The notes below the pieces were generated by a model that ran no database searches, was not told where the DNA came from, and worked only from the letters and a program-made list of their open reading frames with translations. From the NCBI GenBank assembly GCA_008729055.1, contig SDUX01000001.1:186001-250000 (forward strand): DNA of 64,000 nt, given 5' to 3'. Below are positions 52,930-63,957 of this stretch, piece by piece. How positions within the stretch are numbered: the first letter of the stretch is position 1; every line of letters begins with the position of its first letter. Source of the stretch: Pyropia haitanensis (Eukaryota > Rhodophyta > Bangiophyceae > Bangiales > Bangiaceae). Both the position numbers and the translations under genes were made by a program.

Positions 52930-52969
<40 letters not shown>

Positions 52970-54990
52970 GGCTGCCGCGGCGAGCGGCCGCGGCCTCCCG
53001 CCGCCACCGCCGCAGCCACCGCCGCCGCGGCTGCCGCCGCCGCCCCCGCGGCCGCCCGCCGCCCGCCGCCCGCCGCCCGCCGCCCGCCGCCCGTGGCCCG
53101 CCGCCGCCGCCGCCGCCGCCCGCCGCCATGGCCGCCGCCACCGCCGCCGCCGCCCCCGCGGCCGCCCGCCGCCCGCCGCCCGCCGCCCGCCGCCCGCCGC
53201 CCGTCGCCCGCCGCCGCCGCCGCCGCCGCCCGCCACCGCCGCCGCCGCAACCGACGCGGCTGCCGCGGCGGGCGGCCGCAGCCGCCCGCAACCGCCGCCG
53301 CCGTGGCCGCCGCGGCTGCCGCGGCCACCCGCCGCCCGCCGCCCGCCGCCCTCGCCGCCGCCACGCGCCGCCATCGCCGTCGCCACCGCCCCCGCCGCCC
53401 CCGCGGCCGCCTACCGCCCGCCGCCCGCCGCCCCCGCCGCCGCAGCCGCCGCCGCGGCTGCCGCGGCGGGCGGCCGCGGCCGCCCGCCGCCCTCGCCGCC
53501 GACGCCGCCGCCACCCGCCGCAACGGCCGCCGCCACCGCCGCCGCCGCCCCCGCGGCCTCCCGCCCCCCGCCGCCGGCCGCCGCCGCCGCCGCCGCCGCC
53601 GCCGGGACTGCCGCGGCGGGCGGCCGCGGCCGCCCGCCGCCACCGCCGCCGCCGTGGCGGCCGCGGCTACCGCGGCCGCCCGCCGCCCGCCGCCCGCCGC
53701 CGTCGCCGCCGCCGCCCGCCGCCATGGCCGCCGCCACCGCCGCCGCAGCCCCCGCGGCCGCCCGCCGCCCGCCGCCCGCCGCCCTCGCCGCCGCCGCTCC
53801 CGCCGCGGCGCTCGCCGCCCCCGCCGCCACCCGCCACCGACGCCGCCGCGGCCGCCGCGGCTGCCGCGGCGGGCGGCCGCGGCCGCCCGCCGCCACCGCC
53901 GCCGCCGTGGCCGCCGCGACTACCGCGGCCGCCCGCCACCCGCCGCCCGCCGCCGCCGCCGCCGCCGCGCGCCGCCATGGCCGCCGCCACCGCCGCCGCA
54001 GCCCCCGCGGCCGCCCGCCGCCCGCCGCCCGCCGCCCTCGCCGCCGCCGCCCCCGCCGCGGCCCTCGCCGCCCCCGCCGCCGCCCACCACCGCCCCCGCC
54101 GCCCCCGCGGCCGCCCGCCGCCCGCCGCCCTCGCCGCCCGCCGCCCGCCGCCCACGCCGCCGCCGCCCCCGCCGCTGCCCTCGCCGCCCCCGCCGCCGCC
54201 CACCACCGCCCCCGCCGCCCCCGCGGCCGCCCGCCGCCCGCCGCCCGCCGCCCGCAGCCGCCGCCGCCGCCGCCACCGCCGCCGCAGCCCCCGCGGTAGC
54301 CCGCCGCCCGCTGCCCCCGCCGCCGCAGCCGCCGCCGCGGCTGCCGCGGCGGGCGGCCGCGGCCGCCCGCCGCCACCGCCGCCGCCGCCTCAGCCGCGGC
54401 CCTCGCCGCCCCCGCCGCCGCCCGCCACCGCTGCCGCCGTGGCCGCCGCGGCTGCCGCGGCCGGGGGCCGTGGCCGCCGCGGCGGGCGGCCGCCGCCGCC
54501 GCCGCGGCCGCCGCCGCCGCCGCCTCCCGCCGCCACGGCCGCCACCACCGCCGCCGCCGCTCCCGCGGCCGCCCGCGGCCGCCGCCGCGACCTCCGCTCC
54601 CGCCGCTGCGGGCTGCTGCCGCCCCGGCTGCCGCTGCCGCCGCCGCCGTTGCTGCCGGCCGCCGGCCGCCTGCCGCCCGGGCTGCCCCCCTGGCCGCCGC
54701 CCCCACCGCCGCCGCCCCCACCGGGTTGCTGCCGCCCGGCTGCCGCTGGCGCCGCCGCCGTTGCTGCCGGCCGCCGCCAGTGGGCTGCCGTCGCCAGCGG
54801 GCTGCCGCCGCCTGCCTGTTGCCGTCAATCGCGTGCTTTCTTTGTCAGCTGCCTCTGCCGCCACCGCTCGCCATCGCCGCTGCCGCGGCCCCCGCCGCCG
54901 TAGTGGCGGCTGGCGCCGCCGCCCCCGCCCTCGCCGCGGCGGCAATGGCTGCCGCCGCCCTCTGCCGCCGCTGCCCCCGTGGCGGCAGCG
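52800..54990. repeat. CCG / CGCCCGC tandem-repeat tract
   Basis: More than 2 kb built from CCG triplets and a 7-base unit close to CGCCCGC (clear runs at about 53055-53095, 53160-53215 and 54215-54250). Interspersed words such as GCCGCGGCTGCCGCGGCGGG recur many times, suggesting a higher-order repeat of roughly 50-150 bases. All six frames are open for long stretches, and this is not evidence of coding. The minus strand is G-rich in spaced G runs. Confidence 0.85.
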
Positions 54991-55011
54991 GCCGCTGCCT
55001 TGCGGGGGCAG

Positions 55012-57570
55012 GGGTGACCAGCCACGCTGCTTGAACGCAGAGGGATTTTGAAAAACTTACACACCGCGATTGTTCGATGTGAAAACAAAAGTACACACAC
55101 TTCAGACTTGACACACATCTCTAGGCCTATTTGGCGAATCAAGTGTCACGTACGTCTGTTCTGATAGGCTGTCACACGATTTGAACTGCGAATCTGGAAC
55201 AATCAATACTACACTTACTCTTGCTGGACATGGGAGTTGCCAGTTGCAAGTCATTGACCAGGATGGGTGTTCTTCCAACAGTGGTACTCTCAACTGCTGA
55301 AGCGCCGGCGCCCGACGCCTCCTTCCACCCCGCCTGGTCGCCCGCTTCACCATTTTCTGGCCACGTAGCAGGCCAGGTGGATACACAAGCCTTATTTACT
55401 TGCTCTATCCAGTCTTGAGTGCGGGTCTGCCGACATCTGGGAGAGCACAGCCCCGAACGACCACATGGAGGGGCGCCATGTCCTCACCATTCCCCCTGGG
55501 TTCCGTAGCTCAGCGGCGTCTGTGACGGTGAAAGACTGTTCGCTATGGCTCTTTGGACATTTTGACTTTTGTAATCCTGCAGAACGCAATCGTTTGTTCA
55601 GACAGTGCAAGAAAGTGCCTCCCGTCAGCTTCTTTGTCATCCGCTGTGCAGTATGGGCCTGGATATAGAGTGGATGAGAGCCCCACCGTGGGAAGAGGTA
55701 GTCATATCTGGGTAATAGGATCACGCTGAATCTATTGGTGCACACATCCGGCGTCGTGCACCCGTACGGCCGACAGGACTGTCGAGAGGCGGGGTGGCAG
55801 AAGCGCAATAGGCACCCGCTCCGAGCGATTGTGAGCATAATGGGTTTGCTTTTTTTAGTGAACGCTGAGGGCAGACGTACCTGTACGCCATCGTGCCGTA
55901 AAAATGCAAAGAAAGCACTCTGCGGTTCACTCATTGGTGACTGACTGACTGCTGATACGGTGGTATGCACTGTGGCGCAGCTGGATGCGCCCACAGCGCC
56001 GTTGAGAGTGCGAACAGCTGTGGAGGTAGCTGAATACACTTTCTAGATCTGATAGATGTAGTTTTTGAAGGATGAGAGCACTGTGGGGCGTTGGACGGCC
56101 TGTCGCGACTACGTGTCCAGAATGGACACTTTAGGGGCCCATATGACCCGCTTCCCGACGTTTGCGACACTTTCTGAGCACATACTCGTGCTCAGCGTCA
56201 TCGACTTAGTCTGATGGGAACAGCTTGAGAAAATTTTGCTTCACTTTCTGAAACGCGGTGTGGCGGCGTGTGATGCATTGCACCGAAGTGTGCACAGGGC
56301 ACTTCACCACGTGCAACACGAGTCAGGGACCACTTCACCAACTTTTCTGAAGCATGCTCAATCGACTAAATCGATGTCACTGAGCACGGTCATGTGCTCA
56401 GAAGCTTTCGCAAACGTCGGGAAGTGGGTCATACAGACCCCCAAAGTGGCCATTCTGGGCAGGTCGCCTCGACTGGCCGTCCAATGCCCCACAGTGCTCT
56501 CATGCACTAAAACCTACATCTGTCAGATCTAGACAGTGTAGCCAGTTACCTTCACTGCTTTTTTCACACTTATCATCACTGTGGGCGCGTCCAGCTGCGT
56601 CACAGTGCCCACCACCCCATCTGCAGTCAGTTAGTCGCCAATGTGCGGGCTCCAGTGAGCTTTCTTTGCATTATTACGGCACCATAGCCACCAGGTACCT
56701 TTGGATTCAGGGTTCACTAAAAAAAGCAGACCCATAACGGTCACAATCGCTCGGAGGAGTCGATTATAACGCTTCACCCACCCAGTCTGTGGCTGTTCCT
56801 GTCGGCTGTACGGGTGCACGACGCTGGATGTGAGCACCAATAGATTCATAATGATCATATTACCCAGAATCGACTATCTCTTCCCGCCGTGGGGCTCTCA
56901 TGCCACTGTGTACCCCGGCCTATACTTGGCAACTGAGGAAAATAAAGCAGACTGGGGGCTCTTTCTCGCGCTGTCTGCACAACCGGTTGCGTTCTTCTGG
57001 GGCATAGACCGTCAGGGATGATTAAAATGTCATAGCGAGCCGTTTTTTCACCGTCACAGGCGCCCCTGAGCTGCGGAGCCCAGGAGGGATGGTGCACGCA
57101 TTGTGTCTGTCTATGGGGTCGTTGGGGGTTCTGCTCTAGCAGACGCCTGTAGGCGCGCACTCAAAACTGAATAGAACAAGTAAAAAAGGCTTGTGTATCC
57201 ACCCGGCCTGCTGGGTGGCCGGGGAATGGTGAAGCGGGCGACAGGGCGGGGTGGAGGGCGGCGTCGGACGCCGGCGCTTCAGCCGCTTGTGTCCCAGCAG
57301 TCGCGCGAGTCGCTGACCAGGTTACTCGCCAAGTCAAGTATTGTAATCGTCTGTCCAGCAATGATGAATTCGGGATGCACTCCTCAGGTTGCACGGCTGA
57401 GATCGTGTGACAGCCTATCACATGAGACGAATGGCGCATTTTATTCCCTAGATATGCAACGAGATGTGAGCCAAGTCGCGGATATACGTATTGTTCTCAG
57501 TTGAATAATCGCTATTGCACATTTTACTCACAAATACCTCCTCGTTCAACCTGGGTTGCTGGTCACCAGT
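55012..57570. repeat. core of the inverted duplication (2.5-kb palindrome)
   Basis: Symmetry centre near 56290. Well-matched arm pairs are 55162-55180 (GATAGGCTGTCACACGA) with inverted 57400-57425, 55297-55425 with inverted 57165-57300 (including GCTGAAGCGCCGGCG and GGTGGATACACAAGCC), 55655-55960 with 56625-56940, and 56100-56190 with 56395-56490. By eye the better blocks agree at about 80-85 percent. A minus-strand frame of 215 codons in the left arm (55392-56039) has normal composition (for example TKKSKPIMLTIARSGCLLRF) but no recognisable domain; its partner on the right arm is broken. Confidence 0.85.
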
Positions 57571-59663
57571 TGTCTTGCCGTTCGCTCCCCCTTCCCCCCC
57601 ACCATCGTCGTCTGGCCCTGTCGTCCAACCCTTCGCCGCGAGGTGACGGAGGGGGGCGGCAGCCCGTGGCGCCGGCGGCAGCCGGCCGCGGCGCAGACGG
57701 GGGGGGGGACGGCAGTCCGCAACGGCATGAGGGGGGTGCGGTAGCACGCGACGGCCGCAGCCGGTCGCCCCAACCGGCGGCGGCAGCCAGCCGCGGCAGA
57801 GGCCACGGAAAGAGAGGGCAGCCCGCGGTGGCGGTGGCAGTCGGCCGCGGCGGAGGCCGGGGGGGGAGGACGGCAGCCCGCAGCGGCAGCGCCGGGCCGC
57901 CACAACCAGCGTCAGAGGCGGCGGCTGACCACGGCGGCGGCGGCCGCCGGCCGCGGCGGCGTCCGGGGGGGAAGCTGCAGAGCGCGGCAGGGGCGCCAGG
58001 CCCCCCTGACCGACGGGGGCAGTGGCGGTGGAGGGCGGCGGCGGCGGCCGCCGCCTCTGCCACGATGGTAGCGTCGGCAGGGAGGGGCAGCCGTGACGGG
58101 CGGCGGCAGCCGTCGCCGTGGCGGAGGCAGCGGCGGTAGAAAACGGTGGCGGCGGCCGTCGCGGCCGCCGCAATGACTACGGCGGCCGCGGCCGCGGGCG
58201 CTGCGGTGGCGGGCGGCGACGGCCGCTGCCGCCACGGGTGCAGCGGCGGGAGGGGGCGGCGGCGGCGGCGGGGGCAGCAGCGACAGTGGGCGGCGGCGGC
58301 CGCCGCGACGGCGGGGGCAGCTGGCCGGGACAGCCGGCAGCCGGCGGGGGCGGCATGGAGCGACGGCGGGGGGAGTGCGGATGCAGGCGGCGGCTGTGGG
58401 GGCCATGGGGACAGCTGGCGGCGGCAGACGACAGTCGGCGGCGGGCCGGTTGCACCTGGTGCAGCCGAGGGAAGAGGGAGCAGTCTGCGTTGGCGCCGGG
58501 GGTGGCGGGGTTGGCCGGGCGCGGCGTGGGCGGCAGCCGGCTGCGAAGAGTGGAGAGTGCGTTGGGGGTGGCGGCGGCCGGGCTGGCGCCTGGCAGGGGG
58601 GGGTCGTGGGGAGTGCCTCCCCATCTGGGGGGGATGCATGGCTCCGCGCGAGCGGGGAAGAGGCAGTTTAGGGCGGGGGGTGGGGGGGGGGGGGTTAGCC
58701 AGGGGGGGGGGGCGGAGGGTAGCGGGGGGAGGAGTATGGCGAGCGGCCACAGCACCAACGAACTTGCCCTGAGCATCATCCTCTCCTGTGCGGCGCGCCT
58801 CCCCCCGCCCGCGCGGCGCCCCATCCCCGGCCGTTGGGCGCCGTGCACCCCCCCGCGGCGCAATGTCGCGCCGCGTCCGCAGGGAGCAACCCCCCCCCCC
58901 AGGCGGGATGGCACGCCAAAGCTGTCCCCCAGCCACCGCGGCCCGACGCAGCTGCCCCGCCGTTCGTACGTACCCCCGTGCCACACCAAGACGGGCAGCC
59001 GCATGTGTGCAGCCCGCAACTCAGAGTCTGGATGCACACCGTATCCCTGGAGGACAGCTGCATGCCAAGTAGCCCGTCCATGGTGCGCTCGCAAATATCG
59101 CCGCCGCAGAGCGACAACGTGGCGGGTCCCACGGAACCACGTGGGAGCCTGTGAGGCCACCCCATCCCCCCCCCCCCCTCCCCCACCCCTACCATGTGAA
59201 ATTTCACAGGTTGAGGATAGATGCGGATTCCTGCCTCCCCCCCCCCTACCCCCTCTGCTTTTGCAGAGGACAGTGGCCACCGCCACAGTCGTCACGTGTC
59301 CCTGGGCCTCTTCGTCAGAAACAGAGCAACACATATTGGGCGCCACATCTGGCAGCTGTTCAGCTGTGATGAGGTCTGGAGGTGTAACGTTCGCATGCTC
59401 CCCTAGACAAACACGAGCCCCCCCCCCAGGTCGACTCGCAGGGACGGCGTGAGGGCCACCCTGCTCACGCTGGGCGCGTAACATTTCATGAGCCCCCATG
59501 GGCCCCCCGAGCCCCCGTGGAAACGCGCTATAAGTATCCCCCCCAAGCGGGCGCCCAGTAAATCCCCCCCCCATTTCTGCCCCGTAAATCCCCCCCCCCC
59601 CCCCCCCCCCCAGAACCCCCCCAGACGCACCCCCCTCCCCCCCCCCAACACCCCTCAGAGCGA

Positions 59664-59709
59664 CCCACAACGGATTAGTAGCCCACCTACACGACGGATC
59701 CGTTGTGGG
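59664..59709 (-). repeat. right terminal hairpin (46 bp)
   Basis: Inverted partner of 52318-52363, with the stem extended to 12-13 bp here by CGA/TCG outside (59661-59712). Loop contains TAGTAGCCCACCTACACGACG. The two hairpins are far more alike than the arms between them. Confidence 0.95.
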
Positions 59710-59745
59710 TCGTTTTCTTTGGAATACTACCTCGCGGCAGGGGCC

Positions 59746-60634
59746 CAGACGCCCCCGCCCGGCGTCTGCCAGCATGGGCATGCCCGGCGGCCGCCGCGTT
59801 TCTCCCCCTCCGCGGCCGCGCCGTGGCGCCCGCCCCGACCGCCCGCCGCTGGCCGCCCCGGCGACGGCCACGCCGCCGTCACGGTCCCGCCCACCCCCCA
59901 CACGCGGGGTGCCCCCCCACCCCCGCCGCCCAGCCACCGCCGTCCCCCCCCCCCCCCGGCCGACCTCCACCCCCCCCCCCCCTCCCCCCGCTAGCCCCCC
60001 CCCCCCCCCATCGTCCCCTCCTTAAACCCGCCCGCTCTCCCCTCCCTCCGCTCCCACTTCGGCGCCCCCCCCCCCCCCCCCTCCCCCGCCCCCACCCGCG
60101 CGCGTGCGCCGCCGCCACCCCCCCCCGCCGCCGCCGCCCGCTCGTCCCCGCCGGCGCACGCCGCCGCGGGTGGGGGCGACCGCACGGCGCGGCCGGCCGG
60201 CCGACCACCCCGCCGCGGGCGCGTGGGGGCGCCCGCCGCGGCACGCGCGCGGCGGTGGCGGCGGCGCCTCCCTGGCGCGGCGGGTCCAAGGGGCGCGCCG
60301 CGGCGGCGGTCGCCGCGGCGGCGGTGCCGGTGGCGGCGGTGTCGGTGGCGGCGGCGGCGGCGGCAGCTCGGCCCCGCGACGGTGGCGGCTGCCGCGGCAC
60401 TGCTTTGTGGCGGCGGCGGCGGCGGCGACATTGCTTCCCTCCCCCCGCGGCCCCGTCGGGTGCCTCCGCGGCTTGCACGCCCTAGCCGCGGCGTCCCGGC
60501 CCCTCCCTCCAGCGGCGCCCCCCCCCCCCCGGCCCCCGCCCCCGCCGCCACCCTCCCCTCTACTACTGCCACCACCACTACCACCACCACCACCACTGTT
60601 TTCTCGCCCGTGCCCACTCCCCCCCCACCCGACC
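59746..60634. other. GC-rich leader region
   Basis: C runs at 59986-60010 and 60066-60082 and CGG repeats to 60430. No supportable gene. A CCACTACCACCACCACCAC tract lies just upstream (60570-60598) of the small membrane-protein start. Confidence 0.4.
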
Positions 60635-60925
60635 ATGACGCTCTGTCCGTACAAGTGGGCGCTCTACATTGGCAGCACACTCGCGCTGCTGTGGTGTGCG
60701 CTCGCGCTGTGGCTCGAGTGGCAGTCCCCCGCCGCGCCCGCCGGCGGCGGCGCCACTGGCGGCGGCGGCTGGGCGGGCGGCGCGGGCGGCAAGGCGGCGG
60801 CGCTCGCCGCCGACGGCGACGACGGGTCGGACACGGACGGCGACGACGGGTCGGACAGCGACGGCGACGACGGGTCGGACAGTGACGGCGAGGGCGTCGC
60901 CGCCAGCTTGGTCGCCGTGCGGTGA
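60635..60925 (+). CDS. 96-residue single-pass membrane protein with acidic DGDDGSDSD repeats
   Basis: MTLCPYKWALYIGSTLALLW opens an N-terminal hydrophobic span of about 20 residues (YIGSTLALLWCALALWLEW). A Gly/Ala linker follows, then three near-exact acidic repeats of nine residues, DGDDGSDTD, DGDDGSDSD, DGDDGSDSD, and a short tail ending AASLVAVR*. The span can act as an uncleaved anchor or a signal sequence. Composition differs sharply from the shadows around it. U-rich sequence (T8 at 61147-61154, TTTTCTTTTC then T10 or more at 61212-61232) lies 220-310 bases downstream, as behind other genes here. I do not recognise a family; Ca2+ binding by the acidic repeats is possible but speculative. 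Confidence 0.6.
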   Translation: MTLCPYKWALYIGSTLALLWCALALWLEWQSPAAPAGGGATGGGGWAGGAGGKAAALAADGDDGSDTDGDDGSDSDGDDGSDSDGEGVAASLVAVR

Positions 60926-62262
60926 CTGCGCGGTGGAGGGGGCGGGGGGGGGGGGGGGGGAGGGCGGCGGCGGCGGCGTCCCGCCGCGGGCGGTTCGCTA
61001 CGGCGTGCGCGCTCCCCGTTTGGTGGCCTGCCGCCTTGCCGTGTCTGCTGGTGCTGCTTCCTTCCCGCCCACCCCTTTCCCCCGTGACCCCTTTTTTTCT
61101 CCCCCACCCGACCCGTCAACCTCGTCTGCTCTGTTTATTCTCTCTGTTTTTTTTCTGTGTGTGTGTTTGTGTGTTTGGTAAATCCCCGTGTACATACCGC
61201 CCTGACGCTGCTTTTCTTTTCTTTTTTTTTTTTGGACCGCCCTGCCGCCCGCCGCACCGCACCGCGCCGCGCGGCGGCCGCCAGCCGCGCCCTCCGCGGC
61301 GCGCTGGGCACCCACCGGCAGCCAGGGCGGGGCGAGCGCCCGCGCCGCGTGGCGCGCGCGGGCGGCTCGCGCAGCAGCGCGCGCGGCACCAGCCGCCGCG
61401 GCCGGCCGCCGCCCCCCTGCACGCCACGCCCGTGGTGGCCACGCCGCCGCCGGCCAGGCTCGTGGGGTGGGCGACGGCGGGACCGCCGACCGAGGGGGGG
61501 GGGAGGGGGGGGGCGGCCGCCGCGGCAGCAGCAGCAGCAGCAGCAGCCGCAGCGGCAGCGGCAGCGGCAGCGGCGGCGGCAGCAGCGGCGGGCGGGCGGC
61601 GGCGGCACGGTCTGGGCGTGTAGGGCCGGCCACCCCCCCCCCCCCCCCTTCCTCCGGCACCCCCCCCCCCCCCTTCCCCGCCACGGCGGCGGCACCCGCC
61701 CCCCCCCCCGCCCCCCCCCCCCCCCCCCCCCCGCTCCCCTCACGGCGGCCGCCGGCATCCGCCGGCGACACGCGGCGGCCGCCGCCGCCGTGGCGGCGGC
61801 GGCAGCGTCCCCCCCGCCCCGCCGCGCCCGTTTGGGGCGGCGGCGGGTGGCGGCGGGTGGCGGCGGCGGCGGGTGGGGGACCGCGGCCGGGGCGGGGGGT
61901 GGGGGGGGGGGGTCGCCGCGGGGACGCCCACCGTCGCGTGGCGGCCGCCGCGGCCGCCGCGGCCGCGGTGGCCTGGTGTGGCCGCGCGCCGCCGTGGCTG
62001 CGTGCGGGGCGGGCGGGCGGGCGGGCGGCGGTGGCGGCGGCGCGGCCTGGGTGGATCCCGGCGCCGATGGGGTGCCCCCCCTCCGCGCGTGGATTCCCCC
62101 CCCATGGAACGCACGCCCCGCCCCCCCTCCTCCCCCCCGCCCACCGCACCCCACGCCGGCACCGCCAGTCCCCCCCCCCCCGCCACAACCGCTGCGCCAC
62201 CACCGCTGCCGCCCACCGCCACCGCCGCTGCCGACTGCCCCTTTTCCCCCGCGTGCCGCCCC

Positions 62263-62296
<34 letters not shown>

Positions 62297-62858
62297 ACGG
62301 CCGCCAGGGGGGTGGCGCGTCGCGCGATGCGACGCGGGCGCCGGTTGTTGGCGGGCGGGTGGGGGGGGGGGGCGTGGTGGGGGGGGATGCCCATGGTATG
62401 TGTACTGCATGATGGGGGGGGGGGCGCCGACCTTACGGCGGGGGGGGGGGGGGGGACGACCACGCCCCATGGTCACCCCACTGGAAGGGTGGGTGGGGGA
62501 AGCTGCGCGGGTGGGCGGCGGGGGGGGGGAAAGGCGCGCGTCGCCGCCGCCGCCGTCGGGGCGCGCGCGCCGGCGGCGGCGGCAGTGGCGGTCGCGGCGG
62601 CGGGTACTTTACGCGCGCCGCCGCGGCGGCGGCGGCGGCGACGGCGCCGTGGCGGCGTGACGCCCAACGGCCGGCGGCTCGGTACCCCCCGGCGGCGGCC
62701 GGCGACCGTCGTTCGTTCCATCCCCCGGGCGCCGTGCGACGGTCTCCCTCTGCACACGGCTCCCCCTGTTCCCGTCCCGCCCCTGTCGTCGAGTGGGCGT
62801 GCCGCGGCGGCCGTCCCTCCCGCCCGCCCGCCGCCGCGGCCGCCCCGTGCCCAAGACC
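60926..62858. other. 3' flank, then low-complexity DNA
   Basis: Up to about 61235 this is the probable 3' untranslated region of the small membrane protein, with a TGTGTGTGTTTGTGTGTTTGG segment. Thereafter GC-rich with CAG/CGG repeats (61527-61590), C runs (61634-61665, 61700-61733) and G runs. Minus-strand frames give Arg/Pro-rich products without any recognisable feature. Confidence 0.4.
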
Positions 62859-63957
62859 ATGGCCCCCGCACGACGGCGGCTGGCGCTGGCGACCGCCACC
62901 GCCATTGGCAGCGTCGTCGTTGCTGCCGCCGCCGCCGCCGCCGCCGTCGCCGCCGCTGCTGTCCCCGCCGCGGCGGCCACCCCACCGACGGTGGCGGCCC
63001 CGCCGCGGGCGTGTAGCGTCCGCGCGTGTGCCGCGGCGGGCGCCGCCGCGCGGTGCGTCGTGGCGGGTGGCTACGCGATGCGCTGCGCCCGCTACGCGGC
63101 GCGGTCGGGCGTGTGTGCCGCCGCGGCGGCGGCGTGTGGCGGCTGTGCTGATGGCGATCGGGGTGGGGGGGGGGCGGGGGGGGGGGGGGGGGCGGTGCCG
63201 CGCGCAAGGGCGGCGGCTGTGGCGCGTGCCGCGCGTGGGTGGTGGCGTGTGAGCGGCGGTTTGGCGGCGCCGAGCCGCCGTCGCCGCGGTTGCCGCCAGA
63301 GCCGCCAGAGCCGCCGTTGCCGCAGTTGCCGCCGCCGACACCCACGGAGGGGGACAAGGACTGGGCAGCCGCGTCGGACGAGCCGGTGGACGAATCCCCA
63401 GACGGGGCGGACCCCACCGACGACCCACTGGCCGACGGGGCGCCGTCTGACATCCCGCTGGCCGATGGGGAGCCGACCGATGCCCCGCTCGTCCATGGCG
63501 GCGCCACCGACGGCGCGCCCTCACCGGCCGACGCCCACCCCCTGCCGTCCCGCCCCCCCGCCGCGGCGGCACCCACCCGGCCGCCGCCACCATCGCCGGC
63601 CGCCTCCCCTCCCGCCGCCTCGTCCACGGCACCCGCGGCGTCCCGCCCGCCCGCCGCCACCGCCGCCGCCGCCATCGGCGCGTCCCCCCGTTGCCACCCC
63701 CCCCCCCCCCCCCCCCCCCCGGCTCGGCGACTCCCACCACCGCCGCCACCGCGGCTTGCCCCGCTACCTACACCCGCTGCACAACGTCCGCCGACTGCCG
63801 CAGCTGGCGTGGCGTGCGGCTGGCGTGCGTGCGGCCTGGCGGGTGCGTGCCGACGGCGTGCCGCGGGATGGCGCTCGTGGGGGGGGCGTGCGTGCCGGCG
63901 GGCGCGTGTACGCGCGACTGCCGGCGGGAGGGGTACTGCGCGCCGGTGTTTTGTTGA
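62859..63957 (+). CDS. secreted Cys-rich repeat protein, frame broken at G/C runs
   Basis: MAPARRRLALATATAIGSVV with a following Ala/Val stretch is a clear signal peptide, probably cleaved after about residue 40. A first Cys-rich segment follows (CSVRACAAAGAAARCVVAGG; CAAAAAACGGCADGD). After the G run at 63163-63192 another frame gives KGGGCGACRAWVVACERRFG, a Pro/Glu linker and about five degenerate repeats of ten residues around DxPLADGAPxD (DPTDDPLADGAPSD, IPLADGEPTD, APLVHGGATD). After the C run at 63699-63721 a third frame gives a Cys-dense C-terminal domain (ATYTRCTTSADCRSWRGVRL; CRGMALVGGACVPAGACTRD; YCAPVFC*). Even Cys content and secretion suggest a disulphide-bonded extracellular or cell-wall protein. 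Family not recognised. Frame jumps at the two runs are probably length errors. Confidence 0.65.

Larger units (their letters stand above)
52285..59745. mobile_element. 7.4-kb imperfect inverted duplication (fold-back-like element)
   Basis: The left and right halves are diverged reverse complements of each other. Evidence from outside in: GGCATGTAGTACGTCAAAGAA (52290-52310) against the inverted 59720-59745; the 46-bp hairpins at 52318-52363 and 59664-59709; the block around 52590-52665 against inverted 59330-59400; the CCG-rich left segment against the CGG-rich segment 57640-58700; and the strongly matching core 55012-57570. The left CCG-rich segment is about twice as long as its partner, so the arms are unequal. 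Short protein-like similarities are preserved between arms (for example DVVPK near 52645 plus strand and DVAPN near 59345 minus strand). Either a fold-back transposon or an inverted segmental duplication. No transposase, reverse transcriptase or tyrosine recombinase motif was found. Confidence 0.75.

Noticed and set aside
52800..54990. CRISPR-like or satellite array in the CCG tract
   Set aside because: No constant repeat separated by unique spacers; units are short and degenerate.
52619..55051. An 810-codon open frame over the CCG tract
   Set aside because: All six frames are open here because CCG/CGCCCGC repeats contain no stops; the product is Arg/Pro/Ala only.
55392..56039. 215-codon minus-strand frame as a transposase gene
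   Set aside because: Composition is normal, but no DDE, HUH or recombinase motif is visible and the partner arm is broken; kept only as a note in the palindrome core.
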